A stretch of 57,003 nt of DNA from VRUE01 sp035712345. Lineage in GTDB: Bacteria > Actinomycetota > Thermoleophilia > Solirubrobacterales > 70-9. Made by a program: the position numbers and the translations under genes. The notes under the pieces were generated by a model, which was given only the letters and a program-made list of their open reading frames with translations, was not told where the DNA came from and did no database searches. How positions within the stretch are numbered: the first letter of the stretch is position 1; the number at the start of each line of letters is the position of its first letter. Positions 1-7,923 of this stretch are shown piece by piece. The stretch is taken from contig DASTAY010000007.1 in assembly GCA_035712345.1 (NCBI GenBank), positions 1 to 57,003 of the forward strand, in the 5' to 3' direction.

Positions 1-244
1 TCGTCCCCCACATGAACTTGCATTCTTCGAGCAAGGCGCCTTCGGGGTTGACCGTGCCGTTCAGGGTCGCGGTCGTCTTCTGGATTTCAGAGGCGGCTTC
101 CGTGGTCGCGGTGGGCACGGCCGCGCTGGCCAAAGCCGCGATGAGCGAAAGTGCGGCGAGGATCGCCGCAAAGGCGCCGATCGGCAGCGCCGCTCGTCTG
201 GTCCTGGTCGATCCCGCGGTCGATGCCTTCGCGTGGCGTCTCAC
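1..244 (-). CDS. Secreted repeat protein, N-terminal part only
   Basis: Reading leftward from a GTG at 244-242, the frame stays open to the window edge, so only about 81 codons are visible. An AAGGAGAG ribosome binding site lies 6 nt upstream and fixes the start. The product opens with a basic stretch and a hydrophobic signal segment (residues about 19-42), followed by the start of a repeat unit, TATLNGTVNPEG...ECKFMWGT. This 'VNPxG...CxFxYGT' pattern is typical of fibronectin-III-like beta-sandwich modules in secreted actinobacterial proteins (family knowledge). The function is unknown; a surface or extracellular structural role is inferred. It has its own promoter and a long leader. Confidence 0.7.
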   Translation of the reverse strand, partial: MRRHAKASTAGSTRTRRAALPIGAFAAILAALSLIAALASAAVPTATTEAASEIQKTTATLNGTVNPEGALLEECKFMWGT

Positions 245-277
245 GTAGCTCTCTCCTTGTCCCTCAAGCCCTCTGCC

Positions 278-297
278 GGCCGCTTCCCTTAGCGGCC
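278..297 (-). other. Hairpin in the 5' leader
   Basis: A perfect 7-bp stem (GGCCGCT/AGCGGCC) with a 6-nt loop lies between the promoter at 356-384 and the GTG at 244. It could affect translation or mRNA stability; no known riboswitch class is recognised. Confidence 0.35.
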
Positions 298-355
298 CCC
301 TTGGGCTCCGTTTTCCCTGTGGTGCTTCCTGCCCGCCAAAAGCGAGCGTTGCGAG

Positions 356-384
356 ACTGTAAACAAGTACCTTTATAAAGTCAA
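356..384 (-). promoter_or_regulatory. Sigma-70-type promoter of the secreted repeat protein
   Basis: On the minus strand TTGACT (384-379) and TACAGT (361-356) are separated by exactly 17 nt, in a locally AT-rich patch that contrasts with the surrounding DNA. It implies a leader of roughly 105 nt before the GTG at 244. Confidence 0.6.
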
Positions 385-534
385 GGCAGATGTTTTTGTA
401 GGAAAGGGCCTTGTCGGACGGTTCGAGAAAGCGCCTGCAAAGCACGGGCGCCGGTACGGGTACATCGTCGGTACCTGTTTGAGCGCGAAAGCGCTGGGCG
501 ACGACCGAACAGGTGCGGCCCCGGGGGCCGGAGC

Positions 535-1101
535 TCAGCCGCGGTCGGGACGGTCCGGGTAGATCTCGTCGATCGTGACGAGGGCCCGGTAGGGGGCGGC
601 CGCGGCAGCTTCAATCGCCTCGCCGCCGCCGGCCAGGCGGTCGACGACGGCAACGACGGAGACGGGCTCGAGGCCCTGCTCCTTGATCTTCTCGATCGCC
701 TTCACGGTCGAGCCGCCGGTGGTGACGGTGTCCTCGACGACGAGAACCTTGTCGCCCTCTTCGACCGGCCCCTCGACCCAGCGCTGCAGGCCATGCGCCT
801 TGCGCTCGCCGCGGACGAAGAAGCCGACGAGGCCGTCGCCCGCGGGGACCGCGAGGGCGGCGCAGGATGGTGGGATCGCGGCCGTGGCCGGCCCGCCGAC
901 TGCGCTCGCGCCGGCCTCGACCGCAGCGGCGGCGATCAGCTCGCCGGCCGCGCGAAAGCCCGCGGGGCGCAGCAGCGCCCTCCGCGCGTCGACGTAGTAC
1001 TGCGCCTTCGCGCCGCTCGCCAGCGTCACCTCGCCGATCACCAGCGAGTGCTCGCGCAGCTCGGCGAGCAGCGTGCGCTTGGCGGCGTCGAGGTCCGCCA
1101 C
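535..1101 (-). CDS. pyrE: Orotate phosphoribosyltransferase
   Basis: Transfers ribose-5-phosphate from PRPP to orotate, giving OMP in pyrimidine synthesis. The 188-aa product fits the family length. The PRPP-binding signature VLVVEDTVTTGGS is in the second half and the substrate-side segment ASGAKAQYYVDAR is near residue 30. The frame is open far upstream, but the GTG at 1101-1099 (VADLDAAKR) is the sensible start: it lies one base past the stop of the L,D-transpeptidase gene, so the two are likely translationally coupled. The longer version would run antiparallel to nothing useful and would overlap the transpeptidase in another frame. Confidence 0.9.
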   Translation of the reverse strand: MADLDAAKRTLLAELREHSLVIGEVTLASGAKAQYYVDARRALLRPAGFRAAGELIAAAAVEAGASAVGGPATAAIPPSCAALAVPAGDGLVGFFVRGERKAHGLQRWVEGPVEEGDKVLVVEDTVTTGGSTVKAIEKIKEQGLEPVSVVAVVDRLAGGGEAIEAAAAAPYRALVTIDEIYPDRPDRG

Positions 1102-1102
1102 G

Positions 1103-2086
1103 TCAGAAGACGAAAATCGGCTCGCCGTAGTGAAGCTGTTCGTAGATCCGCGGCTGGTCGGCGATGTAGGTGCGGACGCAGCCGTGACTGGCGGCGTAGT
1201 CGGGCACTTCCGCGTAGCCGTGCACCGCGTAGCCGTTGTGCCAGTAGAAGGAGTAGTACATGCCCTCCGAGTTATAGCCCGGTTCCTGGCGGTAGAAGCT
1301 GTACTCGCCGGTGATCGTCGGGGTCGAGGGCTTGCCGGTCGAGACCGGGTAGATCGCGAACGGCTTGTCGCCCTTGCTGAGGACGAGCACCTGCTTGTCG
1401 AGCGGCACCTCGGCATGTTCTCCGGCCTCCGGGTGGCGCACGCGGTAGCCGCCCCGGCCGCCGAAGACCCGCTTGACGACGCCCTTGCCGGCGTGTTCGT
1501 TGCGCGACATGCCGTTGACTTTGCGGTAGGCGAGCACCTCACGCCCGGTGCGACCGTTGAAGCAGGAGCCGCCGCCGGAGACGTAGCCCATCTTCGCCAT
1601 CGCGTCTTTGAAGCCCTTGACGACGCGGCCGCAATCGCCTTGGGCGATCGAGGGGAAGCTGACCTTCCAGCTCTTGCGCACCGTGCGGTCGCCGCGCAGC
1701 GAGCCGCTTGCCGGCAGGTGCGCGCCGGCTGCGTACTTGCCGTCCTTGCGGATCAGGATCGAGGCTTTGAACACACCGGCGTCGCCGCTGCCCGGTCGGA
1801 CGTGCACCTTGCGGGTCAACAGCTCGTGGGCGTCGAGGTAGAAGGTGACTTCGACCCGCTGACCGGATTCGAACGGCTCGACCGTGCCGTAGACCGGCAC
1901 CGTGCCGTAGATCGGCGCCCGCCCGTCGCGCAGCTTGCCGACGCTGATCTTCACGGTCGCCTGGCTCGGGCTCTGCGGCTGCGCGTTGCCGGCCCCCTGC
2001 GGGGGCTGCTTGGCGACAGCCGCTGGAGCCATGAGCAGCAAAGCGAGAGCGAGCCCGGCAGTCAGTCGTCTGAACATCGCGGACAT
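1103..2086 (-). CDS. L,D-transpeptidase (YkuD domain), secreted
   Basis: Predicted to form 3-3 peptidoglycan crosslinks or to attach proteins to peptidoglycan outside the membrane. The 327-aa product has an N-terminal signal sequence (LALALLLMAPAAVA), an Ig-like or linker middle, and a C-terminal YkuD domain. That domain carries the conserved pair YAVHGY and ASHGCVR, with the catalytic Cys at about residue 303. A second ATG three codons in is an equally possible start. pyrE begins one base after the stop. The cell-wall PBP gene lies about 1.3 kb away on the other strand. Confidence 0.88.
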   Translation of the reverse strand: MSAMFRRLTAGLALALLLMAPAAVAKQPPQGAGNAQPQSPSQATVKISVGKLRDGRAPIYGTVPVYGTVEPFESGQRVEVTFYLDAHELLTRKVHVRPGSGDAGVFKASILIRKDGKYAAGAHLPASGSLRGDRTVRKSWKVSFPSIAQGDCGRVVKGFKDAMAKMGYVSGGGSCFNGRTGREVLAYRKVNGMSRNEHAGKGVVKRVFGGRGGYRVRHPEAGEHAEVPLDKQVLVLSKGDKPFAIYPVSTGKPSTPTITGEYSFYRQEPGYNSEGMYYSFYWHNGYAVHGYAEVPDYAASHGCVRTYIADQPRIYEQLHYGEPIFVF

Positions 2087-2110
2087 TCTGCCCTACGCAC
2101 CGGCACCTCG

Positions 2111-2860
2111 CTACTGCCCGATCAGGGCAACAGAGTTGTTCAGCATGTGCAACAGGATCCCCGGCACGATCGAGCCCGTCTTCTCGTAGAGCAGCGCGAG
2201 GACGAAGCCGAAGAAGATCAGCGGCGGCACGGCGCTGATGCCCGTGAGCGCATGCAGGCCGCCGAAGACGAGGCCGCTCACGAGCGCCGCGGCGAGCCGT
2301 GGCATGCGGGTGCGCAGGCCGCCGAAGAGCATGCCGCGGAAGCAGACCTCCTCGCTGATCGGCGCGGCGATGACGATCAGCAGGATCTGCACCGGCAAAG
2401 AGCCAAACGATTCGGCGATGTCTTCCTGATGGGGCGAGCCGAAGATGCCCGCATAGAGAGCGGCGAAGGCGAGATAGGCGCCGACGGCGGCCAGCATCCA
2501 CTTCAGCGCACCCGGGCGAAAGCCGCGCACGCCGAGCCGCCGCAGCGCCACGCCGACCGAGGACTCGCCCCAGCGGGTCGCGATGACCAGGGGGACGAGC
2601 AGGAAGCCCAGCGCCGTCGCCAGCTGGACCACCGCGTTGGCGGCGTCGCTGAGGTTCCCCTTGGACGGGTGGTCGACGATCACCGCCGGGATCCCCATCA
2701 CGATCCCCGCCCCCAACGCCATGAGCAGTCCACCGATTGCGAGCTGTGGGCCCCAGGTTGCGTACGGGAAGGGCCACGGGGGTCGCTCCGGGGGAGCCTC
2801 CCTGCCGTTCGCTCCCACGGAGCGACCCCCGTGGCCCTCTGCGACTAAGTTCCCGTCCAT
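2111..2860 (-). CDS. CPBP-family intramembrane metalloprotease
   Basis: A membrane protein of about 249 aa with multiple hydrophobic segments and the CPBP (Abi/CAAX-like) motifs in order: EEVCFRG, then FGGLHALTG, then HMLLNN-like HMLNN near the C-terminus. The conserved Glu and His residues probably bind zinc. The family processes prenylated or membrane-bound substrates; the substrate here cannot be told. The ATG at 2860-2858 is chosen; a GTG at 2893 would add 11 residues. A 20-bp perfect inverted repeat (2771-2837) is translated as the N-terminal, membrane-external segment, so this end of the protein may be an inserted palindrome. Confidence 0.85.
   Translation of the reverse strand: MDGNLVAEGHGGRSVGANGREAPPERPPWPFPYATWGPQLAIGGLLMALGAGIVMGIPAVIVDHPSKGNLSDAANAVVQLATALGFLLVPLVIATRWGESSVGVALRRLGVRGFRPGALKWMLAAVGAYLAFAALYAGIFGSPHQEDIAESFGSLPVQILLIVIAAPISEEVCFRGMLFGGLRTRMPRLAAALVSGLVFGGLHALTGISAVPPLIFFGFVLALLYEKTGSIVPGILLHMLNNSVALIGQ
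2771..2837. repeat. Palindromic element G: 20-bp perfect inverted repeat inside a CDS
   Basis: Arms 2771-2790 and 2818-2837 are perfectly complementary over 20 bp, with a 27-nt centre that itself contains GGGAGC...GCTCCC. It lies within the first 40 codons of the CPBP protease gene and just upstream of the divergent mscS-like gene. No second copy was seen in this window. Confidence 0.85.
2846..2851 (+). promoter_or_regulatory. TAnnnT box (TAAGTT) of a likely leaderless mscS-like transcript
   Basis: TAAGTT ends 7 nt before the ATG at 2859 and no Shine-Dalgarno sequence is present. Transcription would start at or beside the start codon. Confidence 0.35.
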
Positions 2861-3293
2861 GACGCCGCAAGTCTCACAGGTCTCGCGGTCCACCCGGACC
2901 CGCCTGCGGCTCCTGCGCCGGCTGCTGTTCCTCGTCGTCTTTCTCGTCCTGGTGGCGATCGCGATCGCTCAGTTCACCGAGCTGAAGCGCCTCGCCACCG
3001 GCATCCTCGCCTCGACGGCAGTGCTCGCGGCGATCGTCGGCTTCGCGGCCCAGCACACGCTCGCCAACCTCGTCGCCGGGGTGATGCTCGCCGTTTCGCA
3101 GCCTTTCCGCATCGGCGACCGAATCGCCTACGACGAAGTCGACGGCCGGGTGACCGACATCACCCTCTCCTACACCTACGTCGACCCCGGCGACGGCACT
3201 TCGGTGGTCATCCCCAACCAGCTCCTGGTCGAAGGGGTCGTCCACAACCTCTCCACCGGCGACACCATGGAACACCCTTCATCAGGGGATTGA
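2859..3293 (+). CDS. Short MscS-family mechanosensitive channel protein
   Basis: A 144-aa product with one N-terminal transmembrane helix after a basic stretch, then the MscS pore-helix region (LASTAVLAAIVGFAAQ...NLVAGVML) and the beta domain (PFRIGDRI...VTDITLSYTYV...VIPNQLLVEGVVHN). It stops where the C-terminal alpha/beta vestibule normally begins, so it is a minimal MscS, shorter than the usual 280 or so residues. It may relieve osmotic pressure, but this is inferred. Its ATG shares CATG with the ATG chosen for the divergent CPBP gene. Confidence 0.82.
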   Translation: MTPQVSQVSRSTRTRLRLLRRLLFLVVFLVLVAIAIAQFTELKRLATGILASTAVLAAIVGFAAQHTLANLVAGVMLAVSQPFRIGDRIAYDEVDGRVTDITLSYTYVDPGDGTSVVIPNQLLVEGVVHNLSTGDTMEHPSSGD

Positions 3294-3333
3294 GCCTCCA
3301 CGCGGCCCAAGCGGCGCGGCGGCGATCGCCGGA

Positions 3334-3339
3334 TACCCT
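3334..3339 (+). promoter_or_regulatory. TAnnnT box (TACCCT) of the PBP gene
   Basis: TACCCT ends 9 nt before the ATG at 3349 and no Shine-Dalgarno sequence intervenes, implying a leader of 0-3 nt. Confidence 0.4.
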
Positions 3340-3348
3340 CTCTCCGAG

Positions 3349-5496
3349 ATGACGCAGCGCAACCGTCGTCGCCAGCGGAACCGGGGAGGCGCTCGCGGCA
3401 AGATCCTCTTCGTCGCCCTCGGCGTCGCCGCGCTGCTCGCGATCGCCACGGTCGGGGTCGTCTCCTGGGTGCTCGACGTCGCCGCCAAGGCGCCCTCACT
3501 CGCGGCCTGCAAGCCGATCGAGAAGGGCGGCAACTCGACCCTCTATGCCGCCGACGGCAGCAAGCTCGGCGTGGTCTCCTCCGAAGAAGCGCGGGCGCCG
3601 GTCTCGATCGACCGCATCCCCAAGAGCCTCCAGCACGCGACGGTGGCGATCGAGGACCAGCGCTTCTACGAACACGGCGGCGTCGACCCCGAGGGCATCG
3701 TCCGCGCCGCGCTGAAGAACCTGGAAGCCGGCAAGACGGTCGAGGGCGGCTCGACGATCACCCAGCAGCTCGTGCGCAACCTCTGCATCTCCAACCCTGC
3801 ACGCACTCTGGAACGCAAGATCATCGAGGCGAAGCTGGCGATCGAGTACGCCGAACGCCACTCGCGCCGCGAAATCCTCAGCCAGTACCTCAACACGGCT
3901 GCCTACGGGACGCTCGAGGGCGCAACCGCGATCGGCGTGGGCGCGGCGTCGAAGGTCTACTTCTCCAAGCCGGTCTGGAAGCTCGACCTCGGGCAGGCCG
4001 CCCTGCTCGCAGGCCTGCCGCAGGCGCCGACCGACTACAACCCGGCGCTCCACCCGGCAGTGGCGCGGGAGCGCCGCAACGAGGTGCTGTCGAAGATGGC
4101 GAAGCTGGGCTGGATCGCCCCGCATCTGGCCCGGCAGGCGCGGCAGCGCGGCCTCGAGCTGGACCTCGACCACGGCTACTTCGACAAGCGCCAGCCCTAC
4201 TTCTTCGACTACGTCGAGGACAAGCTGCTCGAAGCCTATGGCGTCAACACGGTGCGCAAGGGCGGCCTCGACGTCTACACGACGCTCGAGCCGCATCTCC
4301 AGGAAGTCGGGCTGGAAGGAATGGCCTCGGCGCTGCCCTACGCTGAAGACCCCTCCTCGGCGCTGGTCTCGATCGACCCGCGCAACGGCCACATCGAGGC
4401 GATGGCCTCGAGCTCCAACTATGCCCAGAGCAAGTTCAACCTCGCCGCCCAGGGCCACCGCCAGCCCGGCTCGACCTTCAAGATGTTCGTCCTCACGACG
4501 GCGATCAAGCAGGGCATCGACCCCTACACCACCTACTACGACTCCAAGCACCTGGATCTGGACCTGCCCAAGTGGGGGCACTGGGAAGTGAGCACCGCCG
4601 ACGAGGGCTATCTGGGCCGGATCAACCTGCAGCAGGCGACGGTCGCCTCCGACAACACCGTCTTCGCCCAGCTCGACCTCGACGTCGGGCCACAGGCGGT
4701 GAAGGCGACGGCCAAGTCGATGGGGATCGAAAGCCCGCTCGACGGCATCCCGGCCGAGGGGATCGGCGGCCTGCGGGTCGGCGTCTCGCCGCTGGAAATG
4801 GCAGATGCCTACGCGACCCTCGCCGCCGGCGGCATCCACCGCAACCCGATCGCGATCCGCAAGGTCGCCTTCCCCGACGGCCGGGTCGGTAGGCCGGAAC
4901 ACGCCGAACCGCGCCGGGTCGTCTCCGCCCCCGTCGCCTACCAAGTCTGGCGCCTGCTGCACGACAACATCGTCGAAGGCACCGGCACCGCCGCCTACAC
5001 CGGCTGTCCCGGCCAGGGCGGCAAGACCGGGACGACCGACAACTTCACCGACGCCTGGTTCGCCGGCGTCCAGCCCAACCTGGCGACCGTCGTCTGGGTC
5101 GGCTACCCGCAGTCCAACGCGATCGAAATGACCAGCGTCCACGGCACGACCGTGTATGGCGGCACCTTCCCGGCCGAGATATGGCACTCGCTCTACAGCG
5201 GCGCCGAAGTCCCCTGCGAGGAATTCAGCGAACCGAAGACGCCGATCAGCTGGGCACCGTTCTACGGCCGCTACACCGCCTCGACCACGAGCGGCGGCTT
5301 GGGCTTCACCGCGAAGCACGGCGGCGACGGCGAAGGAAGCGAAGCCGAGCGGCTGGGCCGGGAAGCGACGGGGGGCTACAACCCCGACGCCTACGCGCCG
5401 GGCGTTGGCCAGGAACCCACTCACGTGCCGCCGCCACCGCCCGAATACGGAACTGGCGGCGCGGGCATCGGCGCCGGCGCCGCAGCCGGCAATTGA
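3349..5496 (+). CDS. Bifunctional class A penicillin-binding protein
   Basis: Polymerises and crosslinks peptidoglycan. The 715-aa product has a basic cytoplasmic tail, one TM anchor (about residues 20-45), and a GT51 glycosyltransferase domain with the catalytic-Glu motif AIEDQRFYEHGG (about residue 100) and GGSTITQQLVRN. The transpeptidase domain follows, with S375 in GSTFK, SDN (ASDNTVFAQ) and KTG at 559-561 (GGKTGTTDNFTDAWF). A Gly/Pro-rich tail closes it. A glycosyltransferase gene starts inside its stop codon (TTGA overlap), so the two are co-expressed. Confidence 0.95.
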   Translation: MTQRNRRRQRNRGGARGKILFVALGVAALLAIATVGVVSWVLDVAAKAPSLAACKPIEKGGNSTLYAADGSKLGVVSSEEARAPVSIDRIPKSLQHATVAIEDQRFYEHGGVDPEGIVRAALKNLEAGKTVEGGSTITQQLVRNLCISNPARTLERKIIEAKLAIEYAERHSRREILSQYLNTAAYGTLEGATAIGVGAASKVYFSKPVWKLDLGQAALLAGLPQAPTDYNPALHPAVARERRNEVLSKMAKLGWIAPHLARQARQRGLELDLDHGYFDKRQPYFFDYVEDKLLEAYGVNTVRKGGLDVYTTLEPHLQEVGLEGMASALPYAEDPSSALVSIDPRNGHIEAMASSSNYAQSKFNLAAQGHRQPGSTFKMFVLTTAIKQGIDPYTTYYDSKHLDLDLPKWGHWEVSTADEGYLGRINLQQATVASDNTVFAQLDLDVGPQAVKATAKSMGIESPLDGIPAEGIGGLRVGVSPLEMADAYATLAAGGIHRNPIAIRKVAFPDGRVGRPEHAEPRRVVSAPVAYQVWRLLHDNIVEGTGTAAYTGCPGQGGKTGTTDNFTDAWFAGVQPNLATVVWVGYPQSNAIEMTSVHGTTVYGGTFPAEIWHSLYSGAEVPCEEFSEPKTPISWAPFYGRYTASTTSGGLGFTAKHGGDGEGSEAERLGREATGGYNPDAYAPGVGQEPTHVPPPPPEYGTGGAGIGAGAAAGN

Positions 5497-6602
5497 CCAG
5501 CTCGAGCCGAGGCAGCATCCGGCGTCGCTATTCGACGCTCGATGCGGCTTCGACGACCTGGGTGGCGATCGGCGGCCTCCTCGTCGCCTTCGCGCTGGCC
5601 CCGGTCCTCCTTTCCCACGACGTCTACAGCTACGTCGACTACGCCCGCTTGGGAATCCTCCACGGCCTCGACCCCTACGTCCACCCTCCGGCGGCCGAAC
5701 CGTTCGACCCCGCCTACGCCCGCGTCACCTGGATCGACGCGACCAGCGCCTACGGCCCGCTCTTCACCCTCGCGACCTACCCGCTCGCCTGGCTGCCGGC
5801 CTGGTGGGCGGTGGCCGCGCTGAAGGCGACCGCTGCGCTCTCGGTCCTCGCCATCGCCCTCCTGGCAGCCCGAGTCGCCCCCTCGCGCGGCGTCTCGCCG
5901 GTGGGCGCGGCGGCTTTCGTCGCCCTCAACCCCCTCGTCCTCATCCACGTCGTCGGCGGCGCCCACAACGACGGCTTGGCGATGCTCGCCGGGACCGCCG
6001 GCGTCGCCGCGACCCTGTCCACTGCCGAGGCGTCGGCGGGCGCAGCCTTTCTCGCCGCCTTCGCCCTCAAGCCCCCGGCGGCCGTCGCCGCCCCCTTCGC
6101 GCTGCTCGACGCGACGCGTATCCGACATTCACCCCCCCGGAGTGGGGTCAAAGTCGGATGCGCGGATAGGCGCGCATCGCGGATGCTGGCCGGCGCCGCG
6201 CTCACGGCGATCGGGCTGGGCGTCGCCGCATATGCCGCCTTCGATTGGCACTGGCTGGATGCAATCGGGCTGGCGGGCGAAAACCAGCACCGCACCGCCC
6301 ATATGAGCGTCCCGATCACCCTCGCCCGCCTGACCGGCCTCGACCCGACCGCCGTCCGCATCGCGGCGCTCGCCCTCTTCGCCGCCGCCTTCCTCTACCT
6401 CCTGCTCAGGACCTGGCGAGGCGCCGACTGGCTGCGCTGCGCCGCCTGGGCCTCCTTCGCCCTCCTCCTGGCCACCGCCTGGCTCCTCCCCTGGTACCTC
6501 GTCTGGGCCCTCCCCCTGGTGGCCCTATCCCGCGACCGCCCCCTGCAGCTATTGACTCTGGCGCTGACCGCGTACCAACTCCCGGCCCGTATGCCTCTCT
6601 GA
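5493..6602 (+). CDS. Multi-pass GT-C glycosyltransferase (MptA/B or GT87-like)
   Basis: About 369 aa, almost entirely transmembrane. The TTG at 5493-5495 is taken as the start because it overlaps the PBP stop (TTGA) and the upstream extension is only a shadow of the PBP gene. The motif SHDVYSYVDYARLG...GLDPYVHP near residue 45 matches polyprenol-phosphate-mannose-dependent transferases, in which the Asp after the first TM is catalytic (family knowledge). WYLVW-type aromatic repeats occur near the end. It probably transfers a mannose or other hexose to a lipid or cell-wall glycan outside the membrane. A palindrome (6116-6163) is translated in frame as RIRHSPPRSGVKVGC, probably in a loop. Confidence 0.78.
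   Translation: MTSSSRGSIRRRYSTLDAASTTWVAIGGLLVAFALAPVLLSHDVYSYVDYARLGILHGLDPYVHPPAAEPFDPAYARVTWIDATSAYGPLFTLATYPLAWLPAWWAVAALKATAALSVLAIALLAARVAPSRGVSPVGAAAFVALNPLVLIHVVGGAHNDGLAMLAGTAGVAATLSTAEASAGAAFLAAFALKPPAAVAAPFALLDATRIRHSPPRSGVKVGCADRRASRMLAGAALTAIGLGVAAYAAFDWHWLDAIGLAGENQHRTAHMSVPITLARLTGLDPTAVRIAALALFAAAFLYLLLRTWRGADWLRCAAWASFALLLATAWLLPWYLVWALPLVALSRDRPLQLLTLALTAYQLPARMPL
6116..6163. repeat. Palindromic element H inside the glycosyltransferase gene
   Basis: Arms 6116-6135 and 6144-6163 match in inverted orientation at 17 of 20 positions around an 8-nt centre. The element reads in frame through the gene and encodes a basic, hydrophilic patch unlike the hydrophobic flanks, as expected for a tolerated insertion. 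Confidence 0.75.
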
Positions 6603-6625
6603 GTTTCTGAGTTTGGGACCCGCAG

Positions 6626-6762
6626 AAGAGCCCGGGGTCGGGTTCGAGGGAGCCTCGCGAAGCGGCGCCCCGGCGGGCTATTCCAGCCGCGAAGCGGCAC
6701 CATCATCACGAGCGAGCGCAGCGAGCGAAGTTAGGCTCCAGCGAACCCGACCCCGGGCTCTT
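6626..6762. repeat. Palindromic element C: conserved core with long complementary arms
   Basis: Outer arms 6626-6655 and 6733-6762 pair over 30 bp with two mismatches. The core (6652-6736) is almost identical to the core of element D near 54 kb in the other orientation, whereas the arms of C and D are unrelated. It lies between two convergent genes (stops at 6602 and 6774), so it could also serve as a transcription barrier there. Confidence 0.85.
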
Positions 6763-6773
6763 TCCGCGGACAA

Positions 6774-7859
6774 CTAGAGAATCTCGGGCGTGTGAATCGG
6801 CCTCTCGGCAGGCCCCGGCGGCCCCTCCGCCTCCTCCTCGGCCGACGGATGGATCACCCCGGTCGGGATCGACCATCCCTCGCGTTTGCCGAGCGCCGTG
6901 ACCGCGCCGACGTAGAGCAGCTCGACCACGGTCAGCACACCCCGCACGGCGATCGCGATCAGCGAGCCGACCGCGAAGCTGTTGCCCACCGCGCCCTTCA
7001 CCGCCCAGGCGAAAGCCGCGTCGCGAATGCCGAGGCCGGCCGGGGCGACGAGGGTGACGAGGGCCGCGACGTAACCGACCGCCTGAGCCGAACCCACCGT
7101 GAGCACTTCGTTGACGGTCAGCGGAATGTCGGTGACCGAGCGCGCCACGCAATACATCCCCAGCGCAACCACCACCCAGACACATAGATAGAACAGCGTC
7201 ATCGTGACGACGCCGCGCATCGGCATCACCTCCGGCAGCGGCTCGCGGCCGAAGGCGCGCAGCACCCGGTTGGCCAGCGGCCCGAAGACGCGCGGGTGCA
7301 GCACGGCGAGCGCCAACGGAATCAGCAGCAGCACCGCCCAGCGCAGCGGCTGGCCCTGCAGGTCCGGATGGCTGATCAGGAAGTAGGCGGCGAAGACGAT
7401 CGCCGAGGTGGCGGAGATCGCCTGCTCGTAGACGATGCTGGCGATCGTCACCCGGCGTTGCACACCGGCGCGCTCCGACAGCAGGACCCGGCCGAGCACG
7501 TAGAGGACACTGCCCGGCACGTAACGGGCGAGGAGCGGTTGCCCCCAGGCGATCTGAGCCCGTCCATAACCGATCCGGTGGCCGAGGAAGCGCAGGATCA
7601 GGTCCCAGCCGAGCGCGCTGAAGGCATAGAAAAGCGGCAGGAAGACGAAGGCGGGGATCAGCCAGAGAACGTGGAAATGGACTCCCTTGTCCTTTATCTC
7701 CGCCCACTGGTCGACGACGGTGAGGACGAGGAAGCCGAAGATGACGAGAGCGAGGCCGAGCTGGATCGCCAGGCGCACCCGTTTGCTGCGCGGCGGCCGG
7801 GTACCGAAGCGGGCGCCGGCATCGCCGATCTTGTGTAGGAGTGATTGGTCCTCGGCCAC
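6774..7859 (-). CDS. Lysylphosphatidylglycerol-synthase-TM/YbhN-like membrane protein (flippase-like)
   Basis: A 361-aa multi-pass protein. The pattern (polar N-terminus, about 8 TM segments, the stretch AQAVGYVAALVTLVAPAGLGIRDAAF) matches the UPF0104/YbhN family, which includes the flippase domain of MprF and glycolipid-associated proteins. The 'PAGLGIRE-like' motif is the family hallmark. The substrate is unknown. Start is a GTG at 7859-7857. It is divergent from thiL and convergent with the glycosyltransferase. A role in moving a lipid-linked sugar for that neighbour is only a guess. Confidence 0.75.
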   Translation of the reverse strand: MAEDQSLLHKIGDAGARFGTRPPRSKRVRLAIQLGLALVIFGFLVLTVVDQWAEIKDKGVHFHVLWLIPAFVFLPLFYAFSALGWDLILRFLGHRIGYGRAQIAWGQPLLARYVPGSVLYVLGRVLLSERAGVQRRVTIASIVYEQAISATSAIVFAAYFLISHPDLQGQPLRWAVLLLIPLALAVLHPRVFGPLANRVLRAFGREPLPEVMPMRGVVTMTLFYLCVWVVVALGMYCVARSVTDIPLTVNEVLTVGSAQAVGYVAALVTLVAPAGLGIRDAAFAWAVKGAVGNSFAVGSLIAIAVRGVLTVVELLYVGAVTALGKREGWSIPTGVIHPSAEEEAEGPPGPAERPIHTPEIL

Positions 7860-7911
7860 GTTTGCCGCACCTTAGAGCCATCGGGGGCTGCTACCGGCTA
7901 CCCGCAGGGGC

Positions 7912-7917
7912 GAGAAT
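7912..7917 (+). promoter_or_regulatory. -10-like box (GAGAAT) of thiL
   Basis: GAGAAT matches TATAAT at four positions and ends 6 nt before the thiL ATG at 7924, the spacing seen at other starts here. No Shine-Dalgarno sequence is visible. Confidence 0.25.
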
Positions 7918-7923
7918 GACGAC

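Noticed and set aside
1073..2848. A 591-aa plus-strand open frame opposite the L,D-transpeptidase and CPBP genes
   Set aside because: It is a high-GC antisense shadow: low-complexity Arg/Ala/Asp composition, no motif, while both opposite genes carry catalytic motifs.
6626..6762. Element C as a plain transcription terminator between convergent genes
   Set aside because: No U-run follows either arm, and the same core occurs in a divergent gap near 54 kb where a terminator makes no sense. A secondary terminator effect remains possible.
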